NCBI RefSeq assembly: GCF_001514205.1
Contig: NZ_KQ948766.1
Span: forward strand, 67,759 to 131,758
From: Streptomyces griseoruber
GTDB taxonomy: Bacteria > Actinomycetota > Actinomycetes > Streptomycetales > Streptomycetaceae
DNA: 64,000 bases
Reading direction: 5' to 3'
Shown: positions 35,345-44,999 of the stretch, piece after piece
Layout of the letters: each line of letters begins with the position of its first letter
Position numbering within the stretch: position 1 is the first letter of the stretch
Position numbers and translations under genes: made by a program
Notes under the pieces: generated by a model
Database searches by the model: none
Seen by the model: only the letters and a program-made list of their open reading frames with translations
Told to the model about the DNA's origin: nothing

Positions 35345-36310
35345 TCAGCCGCCGGTGAGCACGATCTTGCCGAACTGGTCGCCGGACTCCAGGCGTTCGA
35401 AGCCCTCGCGGGCCCGGTCCAGCGGAAGGATCTCGTCGATGACGGGGCGGACCCCGGTGACCGCGCAGAAGGAGAGCAGGTCCTCCAGCTCCTCCTTGGT
35501 CCCCATGGTGGAGCCGACGACCTTCAGCTCCAGGAAGAAGATCCGGGTGAGCTCGGCGTGCGAGGGCCGGTCCCCGCTCGTGGCACCGGAGATCACGAGG
35601 GTGCCCCCGGGCTTCAGGGACTTCACCGAGTGGGACCAGGTGGCCGCGCCCACGGTCTCGATGACGGCGTCCACCCGCTGCGGCAGCCGGGCCCCCGGCT
35701 CCACCGCCTCGACCGCGCCGAGCTCCAGGGCCCGCTTGCGCCTGGCCTCGTCACGGCTGGTCGCGAAGACCTTCAGCCCGGCGGCCTTCCCGAGGACGAT
35801 CGCGGCGGTGGCGACACCCCCACCGGCCCCCTGGACGAGGACCGAGTCACCGGGGCGGACGCCCGCGTTGGTGAAGAGCATGCGGTACGCCGTCAGCCAG
35901 GCCGTCGGCAGACAGGCGGCCTCCGCGAAGGACAGTTCCCTGGGCTTGGGCAGGATGTTCCAGGTCGGCACGGCCACCTGCTCGGCGAAGGTGCCCTGGT
36001 AGTGCTCGGTGAGGATGGAGCGCGGCTCCCTGGGGCCGACGCCGTGCCCGGTCTGGCCGATGACGGAGTGCAGGACGACCTCGTTGCCGTCGGCGTCGAC
36101 CCCGGCGGCGTCGCAGCCGAGGATCATCGGCAGCTTGTCCTCCGCGAGACCGACGCCGCGCAGGGACCAGAGGTCGTGATGGTTGAGGGAGGCGGCCCGC
36201 ACGGTGACGGTACTCCAGCCGGGGCGGGCCTCGGGGGCCGGTCGCTCCCCCAACTCCAGTCCGGAAAGCGGCTGGTCGCGGTCGATTCGGGCGGCGTAGA
36301 CGGCGAACAT
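35345..36310 (-). CDS. Zinc-binding-type alcohol dehydrogenase / quinone oxidoreductase family protein
   Basis: 321 residues from ATG 36310. MDR superfamily: GroES-like N-terminal part (GCDAAGVDADGNEVVLHSVIG), NADPH Rossmann motif VLVQGAGGGVATAAIVLGKA, later GGTLVISGATSG and a PLDRAREGFERLESGDQFGKIVL end. The structural-zinc Cys cluster of true zinc alcohol dehydrogenases is missing, so it is more like a quinone oxidoreductase/enoyl reductase. Substrate unknown. It lies between the Clp-N operon and malic enzyme and is probably transcribed alone. Confidence 0.9.
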   Translation of the reverse strand: MFAVYAARIDRDQPLSGLELGERPAPEARPGWSTVTVRAASLNHHDLWSLRGVGLAEDKLPMILGCDAAGVDADGNEVVLHSVIGQTGHGVGPREPRSILTEHYQGTFAEQVAVPTWNILPKPRELSFAEAACLPTAWLTAYRMLFTNAGVRPGDSVLVQGAGGGVATAAIVLGKAAGLKVFATSRDEARRKRALELGAVEAVEPGARLPQRVDAVIETVGAATWSHSVKSLKPGGTLVISGATSGDRPSHAELTRIFFLELKVVGSTMGTKEELEDLLSFCAVTGVRPVIDEILPLDRAREGFERLESGDQFGKIVLTGG

Positions 36311-36393
36311 GCACCTGACGATAGGCGGCGCGGGGGGTCGGCGAAACCGGGGCCGCCTGTGAGACACGCCCTCTTGCCAAAACAGGGCCGGTA

Positions 36394-36422
36394 CGGGGGT
36401 CCGGGGGCGGAGCCCCGGGGGA
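36394..36422. repeat. Dispersed Streptomyces hairpin repeat
   Basis: GGGGTCCGGGGGCGGAGCCCC followed by GGGGGA: stem CCGGGG/CCCCGG with loop GCGGAG. From memory this word is scattered through Streptomyces intergenic regions. Between the MDR gene start and the malic enzyme terminator. Confidence 0.55.
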
Positions 36423-36468
36423 CGCCGGCGGCTCGGCTCACCCGAACAGGCGGGTGGGTGGGCAAAGA

Positions 36469-36498
36469 AATGGCCCCGCCCGGACGGACGGGGCCATT
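36469..36498. terminator. Terminator after malic enzyme
   Basis: AATGGCCCCG and CGGGGCCATT form 10-base perfect arms with a 10-base loop, ten bases beyond the leftward malic enzyme stop. Confidence 0.82.
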
Positions 36499-36507
36499 CG
36501 AGGGACC

Positions 36508-37737
36508 TCAGCGACGCGCGACGCCCTCGGCACGTGCGGCCGCGGCCACCGCCGCCGTCACCGCGGGAGCGACCCGCTCGTCGAACGGCGAGGGAATGAC
36601 GTAGTCAGCGGCAAGATCGTCGCCGACCACACCCGCCAGCGCCTCGGCCGCGGCGATCTTCATACCCTCAGTGATCCGGGAGGCCCGCACCTGGAGCGCC
36701 CCCGCGAAGATCCCCGGGAACGCCAGCACGTTGTTGATCTGGTTCGGGAAGTCCGACCGCCCGGTCGCGACGACCGCCGCGTACTTGTGGGCGACCTCGG
36801 GGTGCACCTCGGGGTTCGGGTTGGCCATGGCGAAGACGAACGCGCCCTTCGCCATGGAGGCCACCGCCTCCTCCGGGACCGTACCGCCGGAGACGCCGAT
36901 GAACACGTCCGCGCCCGCCAGCGCGTCCTCCAGCGAGCCGCTCAGCCCCGCCTTGTTGGTGAACCCGGCGACCTCGCGTTTGACGTCCGTGAGGTCCTCG
37001 CGGTCCGCCGAGACGATGCCCTTGCGGTCGGTCAGCGCCACATCCCCGATACCGGCCTCGACCAGCATCTTCGCGATGGCGACCCCGGCCGCGCCGGCGC
37101 CCGAGATCACGGCCCGCAGCTCGCCGATGGTCCGCCCGCTCAGCCGCGCCGCGTTGCGCAGCGCCGCCAGCGTCACGACCGCCGTACCGTGCTGGTCGTC
37201 GTGGAAGACCGGGATGTCGAGCGCCTCCTGGAGCCGGCGCTCGATCTCGAAGCACCGGGGTGCCGAGATGTCCTCCAGGTTCACACCGCCGAACGAGGGG
37301 GCGAGGCGCACCACCGTCTCGACGATCTCGTCCACGCCGGTGCAGGCCAGCGCGATCGGAACCGCGTCGACCCCGCCGAACTGCTTGAACAGGATGGCCT
37401 TGCCCTCCATGACCGGGAGGGAGGCCTCCGGCCCGATGTCCCCGAGCCCGAGGACGGCCGTGCCGTCGGTCACGACGGCGACGACGGAGGACTTCCACGT
37501 GTAGTCGTTCACCAGGTCCGGCTGTTCCGCGATCGCGGTGCACACGCGTGCGACGCCGGGCGTGTAGGCGAGGGACAGGTCGTCCTTGTCGCGGACCGGG
37601 ACGGTGGCCTGCACGGCCATCTTTCCGCCGCGGTGCAGCGCGAACGCCGGATCGAAGGAATCGAGGGGTTCCGCACCGCCCTCCTGGCCCGTATGGTCCG
37701 CGCTCTCGCTGCGAGGATTGACGATCTCCGCTGCCAC
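36508..37737 (-). CDS. NAD(P)-dependent malic enzyme
   Basis: 409 residues from GTG 37737 (AAGGGG nine bases before). Conserved malic enzyme features: catalytic Tyr in DLSLAYTPGVA, FGGVNLEDISAP, metal-binding VFHDDQHGTA, Rossmann motif VISGAGAAGVAIAKML. Oxidatively decarboxylates malate to pyruvate, linking TCA cycle and NADPH or acetyl-CoA supply. The 409-residue length fits the short bacterial type without a phosphotransacetylase domain. No ACT domain upstream. Coenzyme preference is not certain from sequence alone. Confidence 0.95.
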   Translation of the reverse strand: MAAEIVNPRSESADHTGQEGGAEPLDSFDPAFALHRGGKMAVQATVPVRDKDDLSLAYTPGVARVCTAIAEQPDLVNDYTWKSSVVAVVTDGTAVLGLGDIGPEASLPVMEGKAILFKQFGGVDAVPIALACTGVDEIVETVVRLAPSFGGVNLEDISAPRCFEIERRLQEALDIPVFHDDQHGTAVVTLAALRNAARLSGRTIGELRAVISGAGAAGVAIAKMLVEAGIGDVALTDRKGIVSADREDLTDVKREVAGFTNKAGLSGSLEDALAGADVFIGVSGGTVPEEAVASMAKGAFVFAMANPNPEVHPEVAHKYAAVVATGRSDFPNQINNVLAFPGIFAGALQVRASRITEGMKIAAAEALAGVVGDDLAADYVIPSPFDERVAPAVTAAVAAAARAEGVARR

Positions 37738-38367
37738 TTCGATGTACCCCTTAGCTGTTCTTGGTCTGAGGGTGGCCACTCCGGGTGAGGAGTGGGCGGG
37801 CATCGCACAGGCCCCTGAAGAGGTGATGCGTACGGGCGCCTGCGCGTCGGGCGCGCCGCACACGCGCCCTGAGCCCCGGATGAGGGGTGTAAAGAACCTT
37901 CATACCGGACGGAGACCACAGCCGACGAGTCCAATCCGTGCAAGGTCACATTCCTCGGGCTGTAGACCCTCGACAGAGGTGATCACGAGTGACATGACTC
38001 ATGCGCGAAGACCGGCCAAGGCCTGGTGAAGGCTTGACACGGACTCAACTGAACGGACGCGTCGCACGGTCGGCGATCACATCGTGAGATGAACCGAAGA
38101 TCCTCCGGCCGCGGGGACGGATTCCCGCAGATGGTCCGGCGTCGCCCGGCCGTGATGGACCGGACTGTGCGGCTCGGGGGTCGCCCGTTATCCGATTTTG
38201 ACATGGCTGGCCCCCTGATTGGCGTAGTCCGAATGGCAAGATGCCGTAATCACACGAGGTCGCGACACCCGAAGCTGTGTGTTCTTGTCGACCCATCGGC
38301 ACTTGTCGACCCAGTTGACGCGTGTCGACCCATCGGCATCTCCATCCATCCGCCGGAGGAACCCAAA
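37738..38367. other. Long intergenic region between malic enzyme and amino-acid transporter genes
   Basis: 630 bases with no credible gene on either strand. It holds the divergent promoters. Near the right end the 16-base word TGTCGACCCATCGGCA occurs twice (38286-38301 and 38323-38338) with a partial copy TGTCGACCCA between them at 38304. GTGACATGACTCATG around 37990 is a small palindrome-like word. No small RNA or riboswitch could be recognised. Confidence 0.5.
38286..38338. repeat. 16-base direct repeats upstream of the amino-acid ABC operon
   Basis: Two exact copies of TGTCGACCCATCGGCA plus a partial copy, 30 bases before the substrate-binding protein gene. Their place in the 5' leader suggests regulator binding or simple slippage. 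Confidence 0.6.
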
Positions 38368-39333
38368 ATGACCGCAAGCACCACCCGACGCACGACCGCC
38401 GCGCGCACCCGCCTGGCAGCGGTCGGATCTCTCGCGGTCGCGGGCGCTCTGCTGCTCTCCGCCTGCGGCGACCAGACCAACGACAGCGGCAGCGGCTCCT
38501 CCGAGTCCTCGAGCGGCGCCTCCACGGCCCCCCTGTTCTCGAAGCTGCCCGCCGACATCCAGAAGAGCGGCGTCATCCAGGTCGGCACGAACGCCGAGTA
38601 CGCCCCCATGGAGTCCGTCGACGGCGGCAAGATCGTCGGTGTCGACCCCGACATCGCGGCCGCGCTCGGCAAGCAGCTCGGTGTCGAGTTCAAGTTCACC
38701 AACGGTGGCTTCGACACCCTGATCACCGCCGTCAACTCCGGCCGCTACAACATCGCGATGTCGTCCATCACGGACAACAAGCAGCGCCAGGAGGGTCTGG
38801 ACGACAGCGGCAAGAAGCTCGGCGAGGGCGTGGACTTCGTCGACTACTTCACCGCCGGTACGGCCATCTACGTACAGAAGGGCAACCCCAAGGGCATCCA
38901 GTCCCTGGACGACCTCTGCGGCCAGACCGTCGCCGTGCAGCGGGGCACCACCTACGAGGAGGCCCTCCAGGCGCAGTCCAAGACCTGTACGGGCGCCGGC
39001 AAGAAGGCCCTGAAGATCGAGTCCTTCGAGAACGACACCGAGGCCCAGACCCGCGTGAAGTCCGGCGGTGCCGTGGCCGGCGTCAACGACTACCCGGTCG
39101 CCGTGGACATGGCCCGCAAGGCCGGTGGCGGCAACACCTTCGAGGTCCTGGACAAGCAGTACGAGGCCGCCCCGTTCGGCATCGTCGTCGCCAAGAAGGA
39201 CACCCAGCTGCGCGACGCCCTGAAGGAGGCCGTCGACGCGATCATCAAGGACGGCTCGTACCAGAAGGTGCTGGAGAAGTGGGGCGCCGAGAGCGGCGCG
39301 ATCAGCCAGTCCGCGATCAACGGCGGCAAGTGA
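38368..39333 (+). CDS. Amino-acid ABC transporter substrate-binding lipoprotein
   Basis: 321 residues from ATG 38368 (GGAGGAA before). Lipobox LLLSAC with Cys33 as lipidation site, Ser/Gly linker, then an SBP_bac_3 fold (GVIQVGTNAEYAPMESVDGGKIVGVDPDIAAALG, FDTLITAVNSGRYNIAMSSITD). First gene of a three-gene uptake operon with permease and ATPase. The family takes polar amino acids such as glutamate, glutamine or arginine; which one is unclear. Confidence 0.95.
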   Translation: MTASTTRRTTAARTRLAAVGSLAVAGALLLSACGDQTNDSGSGSSESSSGASTAPLFSKLPADIQKSGVIQVGTNAEYAPMESVDGGKIVGVDPDIAAALGKQLGVEFKFTNGGFDTLITAVNSGRYNIAMSSITDNKQRQEGLDDSGKKLGEGVDFVDYFTAGTAIYVQKGNPKGIQSLDDLCGQTVAVQRGTTYEEALQAQSKTCTGAGKKALKIESFENDTEAQTRVKSGGAVAGVNDYPVAVDMARKAGGGNTFEVLDKQYEAAPFGIVVAKKDTQLRDALKEAVDAIIKDGSYQKVLEKWGAESGAISQSAINGGK

Positions 39334-39372
39334 TCCACCCGCACCGCTCCAAGCCTTCGAAGGGCAGTCCCC

Positions 39373-40337
39373 ATGTCTGACAAGCTCGACAAGACCCCCG
39401 CGGGCGCACCGCCGGAGGACACCCCTCCGGTCGCCAAGGACTCGGCGTACGCCGGGCCGCCGGAGGCCATCAAGGCCATCCCGGTGCGCCACTGGGGCCG
39501 CTGGGTCAGCGGTGTCGTCGTCGTCGCGCTGCTCGCGCTGCTGATCAACGCGTTCGCCAACGGTGACATCCAGTGGTCGACGGTCGGCGACAAGGTCTTC
39601 GACTCGACGGTCGTCGCCGGTGCCGGGCGCACCCTGCTGATCAGCATCCTGGCGATGGTGCTCGGTGTGGTGCTCGGCATCCTGCTGGCCGTGATGCGGC
39701 TGTCGAAGAACCCGGTGACCAGCACCGTCGCCTGGCTGTACATCTGGTTCTTCCGCGGCACCCCGGTCTACGTCCAGCTGCTGATGTGGTTCAACCTGGC
39801 GCTGATCTTCCCGATGCTGAACCTCGGGCCGATCTACAAGGACGAGATGACGGACGTCATGACGCCGTTCATGTGCGCCCTGCTCGGCCTGGGTCTGAAC
39901 GAGGCCGCGTACATGGCCGAAATCTGCCGTGCCGGTCTGCTGGCGGTGGACGAGGGCCAGACCGAGGCGGCGCACGCGCTGGGCATGAGCCACGGCAAGA
40001 CGCTGCGCCGGATCGTGATCCCGCAGGCGATGCGGGTGATCGTGCCGCCGACCGGCAACGAGTTCATCAACATGCTGAAGACCTCGTCGCTGGTGTACGT
40101 GGTGACGTACAACGAGCTGCTGCGCTCGACCTCGGTGATCGGCTCCTCGTCGTTCGCCGTGATGGAGCTGCTGTTCGTCGCGTCGATCTGGTACCTGGTC
40201 ATGACCAGCATCTTCAGCGTCTTCCAGTACTACCTGGAGCGGTACTACGCGCGCGGTTCGAGCCGCAGCCTCCCGCCCACGGTCTTCCAGAAGATCAGGG
40301 CGAACCTGTTCTCGCTCAGCAGTGAAAGGGGGGCGAA

Positions 40338-40341
<4 letters not shown>
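39373..40341 (+). CDS. Amino-acid ABC transporter permease
   Basis: 322 residues. A hydrophilic N-terminus of about 45 residues ([22 protein letters not shown]) is followed by a HisM/GlnP-type permease: [71 protein letters not shown] (EAA loop). Gene overlaps the ATPase gene by four bases. A single permease gene suggests a homodimer. Confidence 0.95.
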
Positions 40342-41099
<758 letters not shown>

Positions 41100-41108
41100 C
41101 GGTACGAC

Positions 41109-41149
41109 GCGGAAGGGGCGGTACGGAGTCTCCGTACCGCCCCTTCCGC
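41109..41149. terminator. Terminator after the amino-acid ABC operon
   Basis: 19-base perfect arms (41109-41127 and 41131-41149; GCGGAAGGGGCGGTACGGA and its complement) with a 3-base loop. Lies between convergent genes and can serve both. Confidence 0.92.
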
Positions 41150-41156
41150 CGTGCGG

Positions 41157-41921
41157 TCACTTCAACGCGAGCAACAGGGTGTCCGCCGGCGAGCACCACA
41201 CCGGCCGGGCCTCGGCGAAGCCCTTCTCCTTCAGCACGCGCGCGTGCCACGCCGCGGACGGCGTGTCCCCGTCGGCGTGCTCGCCGTAGATCTCGAAGCG
41301 GCGGGCCGTGGGGGCGGCGAGGACCGGGTCCTGGGCGGCGAGCTGCCACCACTCGGCCCAGTCGAGGGCGCCGCCGCTCCTGGCCTGTTCCATCCGGGCG
41401 AGCCTCAGTGCGCGCTCCGCCGCGTTGATCCGGGGCGTCGTGTCGTCGATCATGTGGTCCGCGTTCATGAAGACACCGCCGTCGCGGACGAGGTCCGCGA
41501 TCCGACCGTAGAGGGCCGCGAGGGGTTCGCTGTGCAGCCAGTGCAGGGCCGTGGCCGTCAGGACGGCGTCGTACGAGTCGTACGGCAGCCGGGACGGCCA
41601 GTGCGGGTCCTTGAGGTCGGCGGCCACGAGCGTGACCCGGTCGTCCCCGGCGAAGGTGCCCTCGGCGATGGTGAGGAGCGCCGGGTCGAGGTCGACGCCG
41701 GTGCTGGTGGCGCCGGGCAGGCGGGCCAGCAGCCGGGCGGTGATGGTGCCGGTGCCGCAGGCGAGGTCCAGGACGCGGGGCTCGGGCCCGGCGAGCGCCT
41801 CGACCATGTCGAGCATGATCCGGAACCGGTCCTCACGGTCCGGCATGTACCACTCCTGCTGCCGGTCCCAGCTCTCCTGCCAGGCCGCCCAGTCGGTCGT
41901 TCCGGTACCCGTGGTGGTCAT
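41157..41921 (-). CDS. SAM-dependent methyltransferase
   Basis: 254 residues from ATG 41921 (GAGGGGG upstream). Class I SAM-binding motif VLDLACGTGTITARLLA, acidic VDLDPALL, and DAVLTATALHWLH. Small-molecule or trans-aconitate-type methyltransferase; substrate unknown. Convergent to the ABC operon. Confidence 0.9.
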   Translation of the reverse strand: MTTTGTGTTDWAAWQESWDRQQEWYMPDREDRFRIMLDMVEALAGPEPRVLDLACGTGTITARLLARLPGATSTGVDLDPALLTIAEGTFAGDDRVTLVAADLKDPHWPSRLPYDSYDAVLTATALHWLHSEPLAALYGRIADLVRDGGVFMNADHMIDDTTPRINAAERALRLARMEQARSGGALDWAEWWQLAAQDPVLAAPTARRFEIYGEHADGDTPSAAWHARVLKEKGFAEARPVWCSPADTLLLALK

Positions 41922-42020
41922 GGAAGCCCCCTCGTCACCCGTCGCGTAATACCCTGAAAGCACGATCAGCCGTTACCCGGCCGCACTCACGACCATAGAG
42001 CCCCTCCGTAAGGACTACAA

Positions 42021-42650
42021 GTGGAACTGGCCTATTACTCGGACTATGCCGTACGCCTCGTCAACAGCGAGGAACCGGCCCGCGGCAAGGACGCGCTGAC
42101 CTCGGTCGAGGCGGTCCGCGATCTCTTCGGCGGCAACCAGTCGGCCGCCCGCCGCGCCACCGACGCGGACGTCACCCGCTTCCGCTCGGTCCGGGCCCGG
42201 CTGCGCGCGGTGTTCGAGGCGGCCGACCACGGCGACGAGACCCTCGCCGTCGACCTGCTGAACTCGCTGCTGCTGGAGTTCCCGGTGAGCCCGCAGATCT
42301 CCGGCCACGACCACCGCGACGACGACGGCCGCCCGCTGTGGCACATGCACCTGGCCGACCACCCCTCGAACGCGACCGCGGGCTACGCCGCCATCGCCGC
42401 CATGGGCCTGGCCTTCCACCTCACCGAGTACGGCGTCGACCGGCTCGGCCTGTGCGAGGCCGCCCCCTGCCGCAACGCCTACCTCGACACCTCCACCAAC
42501 CGCTCCCGCCGCTACTGCTCCGACCGCTGCGCGACCCGGGCCAATGTGGCCGCCTACCGCGCCCGCAAGCGCCTGGAGGCCGACCGCACCGCCAGCACCG
42601 GCCTCGCCGCCGACAGCGCCCAGCGCACCACGGCCAGCGGCGAGCGCTGA
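42021..42650 (+). CDS. CGNR zinc-finger (ABATE domain) protein
   Basis: 209 residues from GTG 42021. N-terminal stress-type ABATE domain (YYSDYAVRLVNSEEPARGKDALTS) and C-terminal CGNR zinc finger: CEAAPCRNAYLDTSTNRSRRYCSDRCATRANVAAYRARK, with four Cys (C-x4-C...C-x3-C). Predicted DNA-binding regulator. Its last 97 bases overlap the 3' end of convergent sodX. Proximity to sodX/sodN hints at a link, not shown. Confidence 0.9.
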   Translation: MELAYYSDYAVRLVNSEEPARGKDALTSVEAVRDLFGGNQSAARRATDADVTRFRSVRARLRAVFEAADHGDETLAVDLLNSLLLEFPVSPQISGHDHRDDDGRPLWHMHLADHPSNATAGYAAIAAMGLAFHLTEYGVDRLGLCEAAPCRNAYLDTSTNRSRRYCSDRCATRANVAAYRARKRLEADRTASTGLAADSAQRTTASGER

Positions 42651-42988
42651 TCCGGCCTGAGCGGCCGGTAGCGCAGCCGCACCTTGCCCAGGATCAGCTC
42701 GTCGGGCACGACCCCGTAGTCGGTGCTGTCCCCGCCGGCGTACGCGTTGTCCCCGAGCACCCACCACCCCCCGTCCCGCCGCTCGACGGCCCGCTTGACC
42801 ACCAGCAGGTCCTGCTGGAAGGGATGCCGCAGCACGACGACGTCACCGGCCCTCACCCGCGCCCCGTACTGCACCACCAGCTGATCCCCGTGGTACAGCG
42901 TGGGCACCATGGACGGCCCGGTCACCTCGGCCAGCCCGAAGGGTGCCACGGCCCTCCCCCGCTCGGTCTCCTGCGACAGCTCCGGCAT
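42554..42988 (-). CDS. sodX: SodX, signal-peptidase-like processing protease for Ni-SOD
   Basis: 144 residues from ATG 42988 (GGGGAGGTG upstream). S26-type peptidase: Ser26 in GPSMVPTL and Lys65 in LLVVKRAV form the catalytic dyad; GDNAYAGGDSTDYG is the box E region. No membrane anchor, unlike secretory signal peptidases, fitting a cytosolic protease that removes the 14-residue propeptide of SodN. Divergent neighbour of sodN, the known arrangement in Streptomyces. The 3' end overlaps the CGNR gene by 97 bases. Confidence 0.92.
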   Translation of the reverse strand: MPELSQETERGRAVAPFGLAEVTGPSMVPTLYHGDQLVVQYGARVRAGDVVVLRHPFQQDLLVVKRAVERRDGGWWVLGDNAYAGGDSTDYGVVPDELILGKVRLRYRPLRPDQRSPLAVVRWALSAARPVLAVRSASRRLRAR

Positions 42989-43132
42989 CCCGGCACCTCC
43001 CCGGTCCGTTCCTCCACCAGTCTCAGTCTGACCCCGGACTTTTGTCCTAAGCCCATGGGGGCACTCGCGAAAACCCGTCTTGCAGGGAGTAATGTCCCAC
43101 CTGAGAAGACGATCACGAGGAAGGAACGCTCC

Positions 43133-43528
43133 ATGCTTTCCCGCCTGTTTGCCCCCAAGGTCAAGGTCAGCGCGCACTGCGACCTGCCCTGCGGTGTGTA
43201 CGACCCGGCCCAGGCCCGCATCGAGGCGGAGTCGGTGAAGGCCGTGCAGGAGAAGATGGCCGCCAACGACGACCCGCACTTCCAGGCGCGCGCCACCGTC
43301 ATCAAGGAGCAGCGCGCCGAGCTCGCGAAGCACCACGTCTCCGTGCTGTGGAGCGACTACTTCAAGCCCCCGCACTTCGAGAAGTACCCCCAGCTGCACG
43401 TGCTGGTCAACGACACCCTGAAGGCCCTGTCGGCCGCGAAGGCGTCGACGGACCCGAAGACCGGCGAGAAGGCTCTCGAGCTGATCGCCGAGATCGACAA
43501 GATCTTCTGGGAGACCAAGAAGGCCTGA
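43133..43528 (+). CDS. sodN: Nickel superoxide dismutase precursor
   Basis: 131 residues. Propeptide MLSRLFAPKVKVSA (14) then the nickel hook HCDLPCGVYDP, giving a 117-residue mature enzyme with His1, Cys2 and Cys6 as Ni ligands. Cytosolic homohexamer converting superoxide to oxygen and peroxide. Processed by SodX, encoded divergently. Known to be induced by nickel. A possible -10 TAATGT lies around 43090. The message ends in a short hairpin with T-run immediately at the stop. Confidence 0.97.
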   Translation: MLSRLFAPKVKVSAHCDLPCGVYDPAQARIEAESVKAVQEKMAANDDPHFQARATVIKEQRAELAKHHVSVLWSDYFKPPHFEKYPQLHVLVNDTLKALSAAKASTDPKTGEKALELIAEIDKIFWETKKA

Positions 43529-43546
43529 TCGCCGATCACCTTTTTT
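43526..43546 (+). terminator. Terminator at the sodN stop codon; probable 3' end of an sRNA
   Basis: TGATC-GCC-GATCA hairpin that includes the TGA stop, then CC and six T (43541-43546). In S. coelicolor the sodN message 3' end yields a small RNA that represses sodF; this tail is the corresponding part here. sRNA release is inferred, not visible. Confidence 0.72.
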
Positions 43547-43691
43547 CCACGCACCCGCACCCGGCCCGCAGGTCGCCGAACACGGCGTCCACGGCGGTCC
43601 GGGTGCGGTGCTGTTCGAGGAGGTCGCCCCTTCGCCGTCCCGCGACGCTAGGCTGCCATCGAGGGGTGGCCAGCCACAGGTGGAGTCGGTC

Positions 43692-44078
43692 ATGAACAAG
43701 CGGCGAGATCAGGTCCGGGTCGTGACTCCCGAGGACAGAGAACCGGGGCCGCGGACTCCCGGCATGGACAGGCAGCAGGCGTTCGCCACCGAGGGGACCT
43801 GGTCGGGGTTCGTGCGTACCGAGGCCGGCATGGTCTCCGGGTGGCACCATCACGGCGGGTGCGAGTCGGTCATCTACGTCCTCACGGGCGCCATCAGGGT
43901 GGAGTTCGGCCCCGACGGCGCCGAGGCGGTGGTGGCCGGGCCCGGCGACTTCGTGTACGTCCCGAAGGATGTGGTCCACCGGGAGAGCAACCCCTCGGCC
44001 GAGCCCGCGGACATCGTCGTCGTACGGTCCGGGACCGGGCAGTCCCTCTTCAATGTCGACGGCCCGGAGCCGGGCTGA
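43692..44078 (+). CDS. Cupin-domain protein
   Basis: 128 residues from ATG 43692 (GGTGGAG before). One cupin barrel: GMVSGWHHHGGCESVIYVLTGAIRVEFG with three-His metal cluster, and second motif GDFVYVPKDVVHRESNP. Metal-binding, function open. It reads away from sodN with its own short gap of 145 bases. Confidence 0.88.
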   Translation: MNKRRDQVRVVTPEDREPGPRTPGMDRQQAFATEGTWSGFVRTEAGMVSGWHHHGGCESVIYVLTGAIRVEFGPDGAEAVVAGPGDFVYVPKDVVHRESNPSAEPADIVVVRSGTGQSLFNVDGPEPG

Positions 44079-44089
44079 GGTGGGGTGGG

Positions 44090-44893
44090 TCAGCGGCGGC
44101 AGATCAGCAGGCCCGCCCGGCTGGTGACGCGGAAGACGCCGTTGCGGGCGATCTCGTCGGCGACGATCCGGCGGGCCCGTTCGACGGTCTCCTCGAAGGG
44201 GGCGCCGTACTGGTCGGCCCAGGCGCGGTAGGAGGCCAGATAGGCGGCCGCGGGGGCCGGGTCGGGGAGTTCGATGACGCCGGGGAGCACCACCGTCTCG
44301 ACCGTGCCGAACTCCGCGCCCAGCAGGGCGGGGGCGTTCTCCAGGCTGAAACGGGTGGTGAACACCAGGCGGGGCACGGCGGGGGCGGTGCCGAGGACGT
44401 CGGTGAGGGCCCGGCCCCACAGGTCGTCCAGTTCGGCCTTGTCGTGCTCGCCGTTGGTGGAGGCGATCAGGAGTCCGCCGGGGGCGAGGACCCGGGACAG
44501 CTCGCGCACCGCCGCCGGGATGTCGGGCACGTGGTACAGCATGTGCAGGGCGAGGGCCGCGGCGGCGCTCCCCGTCGCCAGGGGCAGCCGGGCCGCGTCC
44601 GCGACGGCCACCGGGGCCGGGACCTCCGCGAGGATGCCGGCCGACAGGTCCAGGCCGAGGACCGTCAGGTCGGGGCGGTCACGGCGGATCCGGGTCAGGA
44701 AGGTGCCGTTGCCGCAGCCGACGTCGACGACGGTGCCGCGCACCGCGGTGAGCCGCTCGGCGACGAGGCCGGGGAGGTCGTGGCGCGGTGTCTGCCAGCG
44801 GTAGACGGCCTGGCGGGCGGCCAGGTCGCGGCCGGTGCGGTAGGCGCTGCCGGTCAGCCGTTCGCGTTCGGTGGCGGCGGATGGTTCGGGCAC
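44090..44893 (-). CDS. SAM-dependent methyltransferase
   Basis: 267 residues from GTG 44893. Motif I VVDVGCGNGTFLTRI, post-I GLDLSAGIL, and LALHMLYHVPDIPAAVRELSRVLAPGGLLIAST, as in ubiquinone/menaquinone-type C-methyltransferases (UbiE-like). Substrate unknown. Convergent with the cupin gene. Confidence 0.9.
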   Translation of the reverse strand: MPEPSAATERERLTGSAYRTGRDLAARQAVYRWQTPRHDLPGLVAERLTAVRGTVVDVGCGNGTFLTRIRRDRPDLTVLGLDLSAGILAEVPAPVAVADAARLPLATGSAAAALALHMLYHVPDIPAAVRELSRVLAPGGLLIASTNGEHDKAELDDLWGRALTDVLGTAPAVPRLVFTTRFSLENAPALLGAEFGTVETVVLPGVIELPDPAPAAAYLASYRAWADQYGAPFEETVERARRIVADEIARNGVFRVTSRAGLLICRR

Positions 44894-44999
44894 TGCGGCA
44901 CCTCCGGGCGGTGGGGCCCGGCCGGGGTTCCGGCCGGGTCCGCACAGCGCATCAAAGAGCGGCGCGCGCCGTCCAGCGGTGCCCCTCTACGATCACCCC

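Noticed and set aside
37738..38367. Small genes in the long gap before the amino-acid transporter
   Set aside because: Open frames exist, but none has a ribosome site and coding bias together.
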